Assembly (NCBI GenBank): GCA_015680685.1
Contig: MNCI01024896.1
Coordinates: forward strand, 19,329-44,433
Source: Gnetum montanum
Taxonomy: Eukaryota > Streptophyta > Gnetopsida > Gnetales > Gnetaceae
Reading direction: 5' to 3'
DNA length: 25,105 nt
Below the pieces are notes generated by a model, which worked only from the letters and a program-made list of their open reading frames with translations, made no database searches and had not been told where the DNA came from. Made by a program: the position numbers and the translations under genes. This document shows positions 8,971 through 18,941 of the stretch, piece by piece. Position 1 is the first letter of the stretch. Each line of letters opens with the position of its first letter.

Positions 8971-9490
8971 GGTCCGCTATGACGTTAAACTGGCAACCAT
9001 CGTCCGTTATGACACTAAACTAGCAACAAATGTCCGCTACGACGTAAAACTAGCACTCCCCTCACGCATCCACCAAGAAGCTAAACTGGCACTGACCATC
9101 CACCAAGACATAAAATTGAAAAGTTGTAACCATCCGCTACGACGTAAAACTGGCATTGTTGTACAGGTCCGCCAAGATGAAAAACTGGCATCTTTTGCAC
9201 GCGTCCGCCACGACGCTAAACTGGCGTCAGTTGTCCGCCATGACACAAAACTGGCATAGGTGAGTAGCCGTCTGCTGAGACATAAAACCAGCACACATTT
9301 GTCCCTGGGTCATGACATAAAATTGATGCCCATAGCACGGTCTACTGAGACCATAAATCAACCTTGCCACCGTCTGCTACGACGTAAAACTAGCATTTCT
9401 CGGTCTGCCCGAACTTTAAACTAGGACCATGGTCTGCTGAGACTTAAAACCTGCAACAACGGTCTACCAGGACTAAAACCTGGGACTCAC
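8971..9490 (+). repeat. Minisatellite B, about 16 degenerate units of 30-37 bp
   Basis: Units follow GTCCGCTACGACGTAAAACT plus GGCA and a variable spacer. They start within 40 bp of the integrase stop. Early units are closer to each other than later ones, which drift to GGTCTGCTGAGACNTAAAAC. The older element has a decayed version at 15024-15255. The CTRRACT/AAACTAGCA core is shared with minisatellite A. Confidence 0.85.
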
Positions 9491-10545
9491 AGACTGCTAC
9501 CGTGCATATCAAGAAAGCGTGATCATCTCTGTACAGCTGCAAAACAAAGGGGTGGGATACTGGGACAGTCTCAACATCGCTACTTCACCGGCACTCTGCT
9601 GATCCCTTGGATATGCTGAAGGGCATACTACTGACCCCTCGAAGATACCGTCACTACACCCATTCCAGCGGTGGTACCTCTGAGGGATCAATTTTGCCGT
9701 TTGGAGCCCCGAAGGAGTTCTCATTAGTTACGACTTTGGGGATCTCCGCTCATCATCACTATTAGACTCTGGCTTCACAGATTCACCTAGCTGGTTCTCT
9801 GTATAACCAGTTAGGTATGACGGGTCTGATGTGCTTTAGCGGCGATATGCTAGGCTGAGCGTCAACATCGGGGACCCTGGCCTTTGGTTATGGTCTCTCC
9901 CTTGCGACCCATTGTGCGTTGTCTCACCCCAAATAATACTTGTTTCAACAACCTCGCCTGTGATTCACATGAACAATGGTATCCTTTGTTTTCTTCTTCG
10001 ATTGCAGGTTACTTGTGTCGAGGACTTCGTGTAAAGATTAGTTCATCTGACTGGTATAGTATCAACAATGTTTTGAAATGGTTACTTTAAGATAGCTTGT
10101 CTACTCAGAAGTGCGTCCTGGTTTTCCTCATCATCATTCCCCTAGCCTGCATCGTCATATTTATCCATCTAGCTACTTCCCTTACGCAAAACTTAAAACG
10201 CTCTCCGCATCTGCATTACGCTCTAGTCCATGAACCGGTGTAATGCAACTCGCCTAGTGGACGCCAAAAAAAATGCGGTTGGCAAAATGGGTGAAACACA
10301 TCTCACCCAGGCCATGCAAACGCAACAAAAATCATCTATGCAACCCCCTTTAACACAAAATGACAGTGTAACTCCATGCAAACACAATCGCAGGAGAAAG
10401 CTTACTTGTTTATGCGTGAAACAGCTATACCCACTCATTTGAGTCTTCCCCGAACCTGTTTCCTCCCATACCAGTCTATCCCATTTCCCTCATTTCGGCA
10501 CTCCTACATTGACAGGATGATACTTGAGTACCTGTTGATGAACGT
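9491..10545 (+). other. 3' untranslated region of the younger element
   Basis: No gene is recognised between minisatellite B and the LTR. A purine-rich stretch AAAACAAAGGGGTGGGA at 9540-9556 could be a polypurine primer, but it is 1 kb from the LTR start proposed here. A hairpin lies at 9786-9815. The small open frames do not resemble any family and are not matched in the older element. Confidence 0.5.
9786..9815. other. Hairpin: 11-bp stem, 8-nt loop
   Basis: CCTAGCTGGTT (9786-9796) pairs with AACCAGTTAGG (9805-9815), with a single G-T pair. It lies in the 3' UTR of the younger element, with no clear partner in the older copy. Confidence 0.6.
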
Positions 10546-11363
10546 TGTTGATACTTTCATCGGTCCGGTGTTTCGTATTCTTTGTCGACGTCTTTCGGGA
10601 AAACCCTCTAACCGTTAACAAAGAGGGGCCATTGAAACACCACAAAAATCGTGAATCGGCCTAAGGCGAAGATTCACGGTTTGGGCAAAAGTTCACGGCA
10701 AAATTTCAGAAGATACAACGAGACAAAGCAAGGCAAAATAGCACCCAGCATCAAGTCTCCAAGTTCCTTACAGATTCCAAATTTTACTATGTTTTCTATC
10801 TTTACGCTACATTACGCAACATCACATAATAATGCTTAGCGTAAAACGTCTTAATATAGTCTAACATCAGAAGGTGACTTACTTCAGTAGATCTGGTGAA
10901 CCTTAAGGCCCAAGCAATGTAATGAGCTTCAAAAAGAGTCAAAAGGAAAAAAGTCCAACGAAAGTGCGACAGATCGGCTCTTTTCATTTTTTAGACCGAT
11001 AACTTTACGCTGGTTACGCTACGTAGCGTACATCCACATAATTTATCGTTGAAGTTGATCATTTTTACACTTCAATATGCTTTGCTACGTAAATGAGTGT
11101 AAAACAACTTGACTCATTATTTTCATGCTTTGTTACGCTCCGCCATGCAACGCAGCATAAAAAAATGTAACACAGCATAAAGCTGGTCAAAGAGGTTACG
11201 CATTTGCTATCCATACACGCAATATGCTGAGGAGCTTCTGCAAAGGTGCAGACAACACATGTTGCAATTTGACACGACAGAGCCAGTTAGTCAAGCCAGC
11301 AGTATCTGGAAAGTTCGGCACACATGTCATCAGAGTTGTGCCTTTCCACATGATGGCACAGCC

Positions 11364-11371
11364 TATAAATA
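11364..11371 (+). promoter_or_regulatory. LTR TATA box
   Basis: GCCTATAAATACTCC is a good plant TATA context, about 820 bp into the LTR. The matching place in the older LTR reads CCCTCTAAATACCC near 17329, a decayed TATA box, which supports its role. Confidence 0.6.
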
Positions 11372-11767
11372 CTCCAATTGACAAAGAGACAAGGGTCGGC
11401 AAAAAAATCTAAAAGGCAATAATTTTTCTAAATATCCGAGCAGTTATCATTTTCGAGCAGAAACAAGAGGCAATCTTTAAGCATTGGTAGCAGGGGCGAT
11501 CATACCTTTTTTGGGGAAAATACAGTTTTTCCATCGGTGATCCTTGACAGTTTTGAGCAGAAGTTACCCAAAGCAAAGAAGATAGATCAAAGATCCAAAG
11601 ATCATCTGGTGAGGTTGGCAAGATCTATTAATCAGACACAGTTGGTTGATAGGTGTCCGAGCTTGACCTTCCTTGCACTTCATCTTTGGCTTACAAGGTA
11701 GACTAAGCTCCATTCTACACCCCTTGCTAGAAATTTTTTCTTGTTATTTTATGTATTTTTTGCACAA

Positions 11768-11773
11768 AATAAA
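11768..11773 (+). terminator. LTR polyadenylation signal (candidate)
   Basis: AATAAA lies about 400 bp downstream of the TATA box within the LTR, where R/U5 would be. T-rich sequence surrounds it. Confidence 0.4.
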
Positions 11774-12135
11774 AGAAATCTTCCTATTGTAACTTTGTGT
11801 ACGAAATACTCAATTTTTTGGGTCAAAGTACAGATCTTGAAATCACGAACTTCGCTGAATTCGATTCTCATTTGTCATGTTAACGTTATCATTGTTGCAA
11901 TTTTATCTACATCATTTTCCTCTCTTTTTGCGATTTATCGAATCAAATCGTTCCACGAAACACTCATAATCTTAATCGATTTACTGATTTAGTAAGTCCT
12001 TGTCTGATCGACAAGACCGTTCAGGGCACTGTGGATTCGTTTTCTCCAGCACAGCCCTCACACGGATCCATGGTTAAGACTGTGTACACGGAACTCTGTT
12101 TGGTATTTCAGCTACCGACAGTTTCCGTCATTACA

Positions 12136-13077
12136 CCTATGTCACTCACTGGAAAGGCCTTAGATTGGTATCATGCACTACCCAAGGCCTCAATATCTTC
12201 TTTGGAGGATCTCATAAGCTAATTTGTGACATGCTTTAGGTACAACATAAAGCTTGAAGCAATCCTCTACCAGCTCATGCAGGCCAAGCAAGGGCCCCTA
12301 GAGCCCATGCCAAAATTCCTCCAAGGTTGAAACACCCCATTGAGTGACATGCATTAACCCCTAGTAGAGATACACCCACTAACTATCTTCAAGGATGTAG
12401 TGAATGACATCATCAAGTACAAACTATATTACCTAGTCCCAAAGTCTCTCAACCAAGCCTTTGCCCAAACAAAGGGCATAGAGGAGGTAGCACAAGCTAG
12501 CAATGACCCAACCTACATGGCCTATAGAAATCAACATGTGTACAAGAAAAACACAATAGTGAAAATAGTGGTTGCAAGCACAATAGTAACCAATAGAAGC
12601 CTTAGGACTAAACAGCCTAAGGCCCCAGCTCACAAATCCATCAACTCTAGCATCAACTTGCCTACATCAACAAGGGCTACCCCAAGGTCCAACTTTGAGC
12701 ACAAGAATTACTCAAAGTATACACTGCTACTGATGGAACCCTCTAAACTACTGGAGTAACTCTTGAAAGTTAGGCATAGTCAACACAAACACATATAAGA
12801 GATTTCTCAGGAAAAGCATGATAAGTACAATGAACTATTGAGGAACCTTACCTTAGCAGTACCAAACAAGCCCCTAGTCCCATAACATTTCCAACTAGAC
12901 CAATGCTATCATTGCCACCAAATGTTTGATCATAGTATAAAAAATTATTGTTCTTTGCAAGATGACTTGCAAAGAATGATAGAACGGGGCCAACTAGTGC
13001 TCAACATAGTGAGCCAATCTAATTTAGACAACATCCCTTATGTTATAAACTCCATTAGCGTCAACAACCTTTTATGA
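12136..13077 (+). pseudogene. gag of the older element, N-terminus cut off
   Basis: A single frame can be followed from 12136 to about 13077 with several stops. It starts at MSLTGKALDWYHALPKASIS, the conserved core of plant Ty3/gypsy capsid (LTGxAxxWYxxLPxxSI). It continues with LNQAFAQTKGIEEVAQASND and a zinc-knuckle-like segment near 12910 (CYHCHQMFDHSIKNYCSLQDD), which matches the CxFHxxxGH...C region of Tat nucleocapsids followed by DLQRMIERGQL. Gag forms the virus-like particle. The N-terminal third is absent because the younger element is inserted here. A - strand copy near 21.6-22.3 kb shares the IFK-VVND and QAFxQTK blocks. Confidence 0.75.
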
Positions 13078-14597
13078 TTTGTGTGCCTCCTAACAAGGCA
13101 AGGATCCCCTTGGCCTCCATAAGCAAGAGGCCTCCCTTTGTTATCAAAGTGCCACCTCGGGCACCCACAACACCCTTTGTGATCAAGGTCCCACAACAAT
13201 CATCTACTAAGACATTAAAATGGCATGACATAGCAACAACAATTGCAAATCAACCTTTCATCCTCACGGTGCCACAATGAGTTGGCCCTACAACAACTCC
13301 TAAACCACTGTTTGTCATAAGGGTTCCAAAATATGATGGCCCCTCACCTACCCGAAGCCTAATAGTGGGAAACATCTTGACCTCTCCTTCTTCAAGGGTT
13401 GACCTCTCTAGAAACCTAAGTAGGCCTACCAAATGGCAATGCAAGAGGACAAATGAACACCTTGCTGCCCCCATGGATGAAGCAAAGGCCATAACTAGCA
13501 AGCAACAACTGGACACTAGGGTCTTTACCCCCAAATAAGCCAAGAAACCCAGGTCCAAGTCCCCTTTGCAAGAGACCCATATCTCAAGCTACATAGAGGA
13601 ATTCATGGCCAACATAATGGTTGATGACAAGGACTTTGCAACTGCACTAGTCTAGGTGAAACAAATGCTCAAGCAGAAGAACACAACGTTGACCTTGTAC
13701 AACTTGGTCATGAAATCATTTTCTCATTGTCAAGCATTAGCCTAGATGTTGGCCTTCATTGCTATTATGGAGGACATACCTATAGATGAGAACACCATCT
13801 ATGCAATGATGTTGCCCCCTACACCATAAGAATCATGTTCAACATCCCTAGCATTTTGCAATGATGTAGTTACGATCAACCCTAAATGAGGGGAGGTCAC
13901 TATAGCTCCACTATCCATTAGCATACGCATTGGTTAGTGCACCATCCACAAAGTGCATGTAAATGATGGTGTAGCAACAAATGTAGTCTTGTACTCTATC
14001 ATTGACAAGCTAGGCCTAGCAGATGAAATCAAGTTGACCAAAGCTATGTGCCTAAAATCCTTCAATGGATCATGCATTACTATCATGGGAACAATCAACT
14101 TAGCCATCGTGGTAGAAGAGTAATTCCTCACTAGTGCAAATTTCACTATCATAGAGGAGATGCTAGACTTCAACCTAATCTTGGGTAGGCCTTGGCTAGC
14201 CCAACTATAGGTCATCTCTTCTCCCATCCACCAATGATTCCATCTTCCATATGAAGGTGGTCAAGTTATCATCCATAGGGATAATGCCTCCCCTCCAGCT
14301 ATCCACAACATAAACATGGAGCAAGTGTTAGAGGTGGAGTTCCTTAGTGGTACACCTAAAGCAACCAAGGCAATGCCTAAGGCTAACACACCTGAATGAG
14401 TGTTGGAAGCCAATAGCCTCCTAGAGGATCTGAAGCCTTGTGCACCGCCTAATCCATGCCTAGTTATGAAGCCACTATGTGATGAAGACTTTCCCTTGGC
14501 CAAAAACACACTAAGCGCTTCCTTACCCCTTTCCTCCATGGGCCATACATTTTTTGTTTTTACTTATGTTGCATTTTTTCATGCATTTACATTTTAG
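13078..14597 (+). pseudogene. gag-protease linker and aspartic protease of the older element
   Basis: A frame change near 13075 leads into a Pro-rich linker with repeated PPFVIKVP units (13125-13190). A segment like the pre-protease region of Tat elements follows (LVMKSFSHCQALA, EDIPIDENTIYAM), then the protease. VHVNDGVATNVV near 13955 is the likely active-site turn (relatives VDDxVATNV; canonical D-S/T-G is not present). NLILGRPWLAQL at 14176 and GGQVIIHRDN follow. The same frame then has a TGA at 14397 and runs open to TAG at 14595-14597. The protease processes Gag-Pol. Multiple stops make it inactive. Confidence 0.65.
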
Positions 14598-14740
14598 CTA
14601 CTTTCCTAGTTTACACACTGCTTCACTTTGTTTATGCATTTCTACATTTTTTACACATCCATCCACTTAGCTTACGCATTACATTTGAAAAACATCAAAA
14701 ATACATAAAAATAAAAAGAATCATAAAACTACAAAAAAAC

Positions 14741-14851
14741 ATGGCACAAAAAGGCCTTAAACTAGCAATGGTCCAAAATGGCCTTAAACTATTATTGTGG
14801 CCTAAAAAGGCCTTAAACTAGCCCATGGCCCAAAACAACCTAAAACTATCA
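14741..14851 (+). repeat. Minisatellite A of the older element
   Basis: Four units of about 28 bp of the form ATGGYCCAAAATGGCCTTAA plus ACTA, matching the array at 601-757 in unit, orientation and place after the protease. CpG positions are changed to CA/TG. Confidence 0.8.
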
Positions 14852-15023
14852 GTTTTTGCATTACTCTCCTTTCATTTATGAATTTTAACTCTATTTACAT
14901 CAGGTGCCACTTGATATTATTTTTCTAGTTGATTTTTGCAAGATCTTACAAGCACATAGCATGACTACACATGCAGCATCACACCTCATACAAGCAAGGT
15001 AAGCACTCATCCTTCATAATGAA

Positions 15024-15255
15024 AAAAACTGGCACAAATAGTTTTTTATGACTATAAACTTGCATAGCAGTTTGCTATGACTATAAACTAGCATAGATCA
15101 TCCTTGAGTCATGATGTTAAACTGGCACAACATTCATCATCCGCTACGATGTTAAACTTGCACCTAGTAGTTTGCTAGGACTATAAACTAGCATATCATG
15201 ATCTACCAGGACCTTAAATTGGTTTCACAGTCTACCTGAACTTTAAACTAGCATG
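15024..15255 (+). repeat. Minisatellite B of the older element
   Basis: About seven units of 28-38 bp carrying GACTATAAACTAGCAT or ATGATGTTAAACTGGCAC, matching the post-integrase array at 8971-9490. One unit (near 15141) still reads CCGCTACGATGTTAAACTTG. Confidence 0.75.
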
Positions 15256-16307
15256 TTGCTAATCTTTTGGAGCACCTGCCATTGGTGCGACCTTTAAAGG
15301 ACTTGCAGAATCATCATCCTAACACTTTCACTAGCTTTTTGAACACTTGAAACTAGCACAACCTTTGACACACTTGCAGCATCTTCACATCTAGCATTTG
15401 AACCTACATTTCATGTTGTGTGGTTTTCTTATCTTCTCAAATTTGTGTTTGCAAGATGAATCCCTAGAGGTGGTCATGAAAAAATGCATATCATTGCAGT
15501 AGCAGGTCTCTACATGGCTCTGATATGCATGATTGAACTAGTTAAGCCACTTAAGAGTGCACATCCCCCTCGTCCTATTACAGCCTAAGCACATCCACTC
15601 CTTCCTCCTAATAGCCTCTCATCTCCCACATGCTCATGATTTCACATCCCTCTGATGCATATGCACTATCATGCATATGGCATTCTCCTCACATCAACTG
15701 TAGAATCCATTGAAGACATAACATAACTCATCCCATGGGGAGCCTTTTTTGGCTAGTCAAGACCCAAGTAGATGTAATGCGGCTCATCCCTGGGTGGAAA
15801 CACTTGTCCTACAATCGTGACATGATTGCATCAAAGTAAAGCCCATCTACTCGATGGCCCACACCTTGCAGCTAGCATTTAGTAAGCTGAGCCCAATAGA
15901 GGTTCGCCTCATAGCAAAGCAAAGAAGAAAAAAGCAAAAAGTAATAAAAAATGAAATGAATGAAAAAATAAAAAAGAAAAAGAAAAAGAAGAATGAAGAA
16001 AAACACATCCCCAAGAAAATTGACAATGTTGCAACTTCGCAACTAGCCTATCCTTGGATTGACTTTGACTCTTTCATAAGCACTTTGATGAGAGGTAAAC
16101 ATTTTAGAGGCAAGCCACTTCCTACCATGATCACCATCAACCATGTTAAATTTGCATCTTACATCAGGATACTCTATTTTCATTTTATTTCCATTGCTTG
16201 CATTTCATCTCCCTAGCACTTTGCCTACGCACTTTGCCCTAGCATACCCTTATCAACAGCACTTTTGAGTATGGTGAAATGACACCCAATCAGGTACCAA
16301 TGACTAA
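15256..16307 (+). other. 3' untranslated region of the older element with a long polypurine tract
   Basis: No family-like coding frame. A tract almost wholly of A and G lies at about 15918-16006 (AAAGAAGAAAAAAG, AAAAAGAAAAAGAAAAAG and so on), some 300 bp upstream of the LTR. It could serve plus-strand priming, although it does not abut the LTR. The Lys-rich open frame across it is a by-product of the tract. Confidence 0.45.
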
Positions 16308-16553
16308 TGTTGGTGCCATGTCTACTGTGATGTTTTGTAATTCTTTGTCAACATCTTTCAGGCCACTCCTCTAGATGTTAACAAAGAGGGACCATTGAAA
16401 CACCACAAAATTTTGCATCTTGGCATCTTGACTGCAAATTTAGCTAAGTGTCAAAATAGTGGCACTTTGCCCAAATTTTTCTAAGTGTCAAAATGATGGA
16501 ACTTTCTGCAAATTTGTGTAAGTGTCAACACTTGGAAAATTTTTCTAAGTTTT

Positions 16554-16771
16554 GGTGCTACGCTCCCCAGTGTAGCATGTGTTAAGGCCTACTTTGCAAA
16601 ATTTTCTAAGTGTCAACAAAAGTTGCATGAAATATTTTCTAAGTGTTGGTGCTATGCTTCCCAATGTAGCATGCATTAAGGCCTATTTTGAAAAATTTTC
16701 TAAGTGTCAACAAAAGTTGCATGGAATTTTTTCAGAGTGTTTGTGCTATGCTCCCATTTCCCTTGCTACAC
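16554..16771. repeat. 94-bp tandem repeat inside the older LTR
   Basis: Copies start at 16554 (GGTGCTACGCTCCC), 16648 (GGTGCTATGCTTCCC) and, partial, 16742 (TGTGCTATGCTCCC), spaced exactly 94 bp. The copies share the TGTAGCATG, AAGGCCTA and AGTGTCAACAAAAGTTGCAT segments. It is not seen in the younger LTR. Confidence 0.85.
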
Positions 16772-17504
16772 TCTAGAGGGTAGCCAACATAGCTAGCATA
16801 GGACACCAATGTTGCAAAAAATTTTCTAACTACTAAGTTACATGTCTCATGCATAACACAGGCTAAGTGTAGCAAGTTGCAAAAAAAAATTTAAGTTTTT
16901 TGCTACACTCTCACTCTACCCATTACACTCTAGGGCATAGCCAACATAGCATACTTTTTAGTGATAAGTTTTGTCTAAGTATCAAGCTAGAAGTTGTCAA
17001 GCTAGCTTAACATGGAAGAGGCATTTCATAGATTTTCTAACTCCTGAGGCTACCCCTCCTACTACACTCTAGAGCATAGCTAGCATAGCAAAAATAATAA
17101 CTACAATCTTCACCAGATTCTTCTAAGTGTCCATCATATACCTTGTCCTTGGGGAGCATCCCATGTCCCACATGTAACATGGGACAAGCATAGTAGCTAG
17201 TGTCCCATGTCCCNATTTTAAACTTTTTTTTGTCACCTCTAGACTTAGAAATTTTTTTGAGTTTTTTCTCATGGTCCCACCTACCACACTACCATGTGGT
17301 GCCTGATCTACATTTTGGGCTAACCGTAGCCCTCTAAATACCCTTGCGCCCCAATGTTTTAGGGGATTGGCTTCCATTTTGCACCAGTGGGGCAATTGGC
17401 ACTTTCATTTGGCATTTGGCACTTTGGCATCTTGGCACTTGGCTCTATGGGTGAATAAGACCCAAAGCACACCACACCAGTAGGGAGGCATCCATGCACT
17501 ACAC

Positions 17505-17640
17505 TATATCGTAGCCCTATTGGAACCTTGCACTGCATAGTACACCATGGTTCCATTGTAGCCCTGCACCGCACAGTACACTATAGCCCCATTGTAGCTC
17601 CATAGAACACTACATGGTACACTACAACAGCCAACCTAGT
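17505..17640. repeat. Short degenerate repeats in the older LTR
   Basis: Three units starting GTAGCCCYATTG or GTAGCTCCAT, each with a following CACAGTACACTA-like segment, spaced about 36-50 bp. They are imperfect. Confidence 0.5.
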
Positions 17641-18135
17641 AGGCACGGTTCATCATGGCAAGCACCATACTTCACAGCCTGACACCACTAAGATTGTAAC
17701 TGTGCTTCCACTGTGCCTGTTGTACACTGTATACCTTCTAAGATCCTTTTGGAATTAGCTATGCTCCCCATTTTTAGGGAAATGCACTTCTATTCTCAAA
17801 TTCTATGGCATTTCTCAAGCATTTCTCTTTGATGTTCAGCATAACACTTGTATTTTCTCACTATACCATACATATTTGCATGTTTACATCACTATTTTCA
17901 AGCTGGAACACCCTGCTACACTCTGGCTTACATGGCTCGGTGTCTGCATGTAACGTAATATAAACCCTTCTTACATACAGTCATTCTAACACCACATAAT
18001 TCCCTATCTAATTGACTAGACCATTCAAGGCACCTTGTTTCCATTTCCTAGCATAGCCCTCACATAGATTTAGGGTTAGGTTGTATGCCCACTGACCTCT
18101 CGATGTTCCATCCACCAATGTTTTCAGACATCACA

Positions 18136-18850
18136 ATTTCACACAAAATGTTTAAAGATTCTATGCTATATGTTATATTTATTATATTTATTACTTTTTA
18201 GTTTTCATGGTTTCATACTTATGTTTTAGTTATGATAGTTACTAATTGTTTATATTTTTATTGTTTATAGGTCTCAGGAGATGGCAATGACATTGGTGAT
18301 GATGTAGATGATGATCCTCAAACTCCTCCTCCTCCAAATTATTTTTTTTTATTATTATACATGCTACATTTATATATTTTGGTTATAGTATTGTAGTTTT
18401 TTATTTTGGCTATCATAGCCTTTGGAGACTATGTACTATTTTTTCTATTGACTATTGCACAGTGCAAATATGGCTATGGGATATTTTATTTTTGTTATTG
18501 CCATATGGTTTGACTATGGCTACTATTTTAGTTTTGGTTTAAAGCATATTATTTTTTATTTTTATGTTTAAAATGTTTTATGGAGTTTTATGTTTTCTAT
18601 TTTTTATGTTGTATTATAGTTTTATGTCAATGCAAAGGGAAATAGGCATAAAACGTAAACTTGACAAAAAAATGTAAAGTAAATCCTATGTAATAAAGCA
18701 ACAAATAAGACATAACAAGGATATATTTTTTAATGTAAAATAAAATATGTAAATAAAATTTGAGAACTAGACCACAAAGTAAAAGACTACATTATATGGT
18801 ACACAGTTGAAAGATTAGGTAATGTAGTCAATCATACAACTATTTTCTAA
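18136..18850. other. AT-rich stretch between two old elements, possible terminal exon of an unknown gene
   Basis: After the older LTR the sequence is very AT-rich. A TTGTTTATAG acceptor-like site at about 18260-18270 is followed by a short open frame on + (SGDGNDIGDDVDDDPQTPPP, 18275-18340) ending in T-rich sequence. It looks like an acidic, Pro-rich C-terminal exon of a host gene or a DNA transposon such as hAT, but no upstream exon is recognised. The rest, up to AATAAAG at 18690, resembles a 3' UTR. Confidence 0.3.
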
Positions 18851-18941
18851 TATTTGAAAGATTAGAAAAAGTGTAAGGCCTTTGATGAATAATCTTGTAC
18901 TCTTAGCTCTCTTTACTTATCATGTTAAATGGAAGCTCTTC

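Larger units (their letters stand above)
1..12135 (+). mobile_element. Younger Tat/Ogre-like Ty3/gypsy LTR retrotransposon, 5' part outside the window
   Basis: Domains seen in order: protease C-terminus, minisatellite, antisense intron-containing gene, reverse transcriptase, RNase H, archaeal-type second RNase H, integrase, second minisatellite, 3' UTR and an LTR. Known biology: the dual RNase H and the RT-RH-IN order place it in the Tat branch of Ty3/gypsy, and Ogre members of this branch splice an intron between protease and RT. Its 5' LTR and gag are off the left edge. CpG is frequent up to 12135 and drops sharply after it, in the middle of an older element's gag frame, so I infer that this copy inserted into that gag. 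The pol frame carries three TAG stops and one frameshift, so this copy is defective. Confidence 0.75.
10546..12135 (+). mobile_element. LTR (3') of the younger element
   Basis: It begins TGTTGATACTTTC and ends TCATTACA, so the termini are TGT...ACA. Both ends were placed by comparison with the LTR at 16308-18135. Similarity starts near TGTTG in both, is strong in the first 100 bp, reappears at the 3' end (GACAAGACCGTTCAGGGCAC against GACTAGACCATTCAAGGCAC) and stops at ...ACA. Immediately after it the older gag frame starts (CCTATGTCACTCACTGG), and CpG density falls. A TATAAATA (11364) and an AATAAA (11768) give a U3-R-U5 layout. Length is 1,590 bp. The 5' limit could be off by about 10 bp, and I see no clear primer site next to it. 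Confidence 0.65.
12136..18135 (+). mobile_element. Older, CpG-depleted relative lacking pol; split by the younger element
   Basis: It carries gag, protease, both minisatellites, a 3' UTR and a 3' LTR homologous to the younger element's LTR. There is no RT, RNase H, integrase or antisense gene between its two minisatellites (14851 to 15024), where the younger copy has about 8.2 kb. Its 5' gag end and 5' LTR should lie left of the window, beyond the younger element. Frames are kept largely without indels but contain many stops. TG/CA excess and scarcity of CpG indicate long methylation-driven decay. Confidence 0.65.
16308..18135 (+). mobile_element. LTR (3') of the older element
   Basis: It begins TGTTGGTGCC and ends GACATCACA. 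Length is 1,828 bp against 1,590 bp for the younger LTR. A 34-bp block at 16377-16410 matches 10614-10647 with one mismatch, while much of the middle is unalignable by eye. The 3' end matches the younger LTR (17998-18135 against 12000-12135), mostly with CpG-to-TpG/CpA changes. It holds a 94-bp tandem duplication (16554-16741), clusters of CTAAGTGTCAA words (16440-16720) and short repeats around 17510-17640. One ambiguous base (n) is at 17214. Confidence 0.6.

Noticed and set aside
8971-9490. CRISPR-like array
   Set aside because: Repeat and spacer are not separable, the units are degenerate, and the context is a plant retroelement.
9540-9556. AAAACAAAGGGGTGGGA as the polypurine tract abutting an LTR
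   Set aside because: The LTR comparison puts the LTR start 1 kb downstream; no TG terminus follows here and the older copy has no match.
15854-16216. Lys-rich 120-codon frame as a gene
   Set aside because: Its composition comes from the polypurine tract, and it has no counterpart in the younger element.
17123-17574. Minus-strand frames inside the older LTR
   Set aside because: They cross LTR repeats and an ambiguous base, with no recognisable domain.
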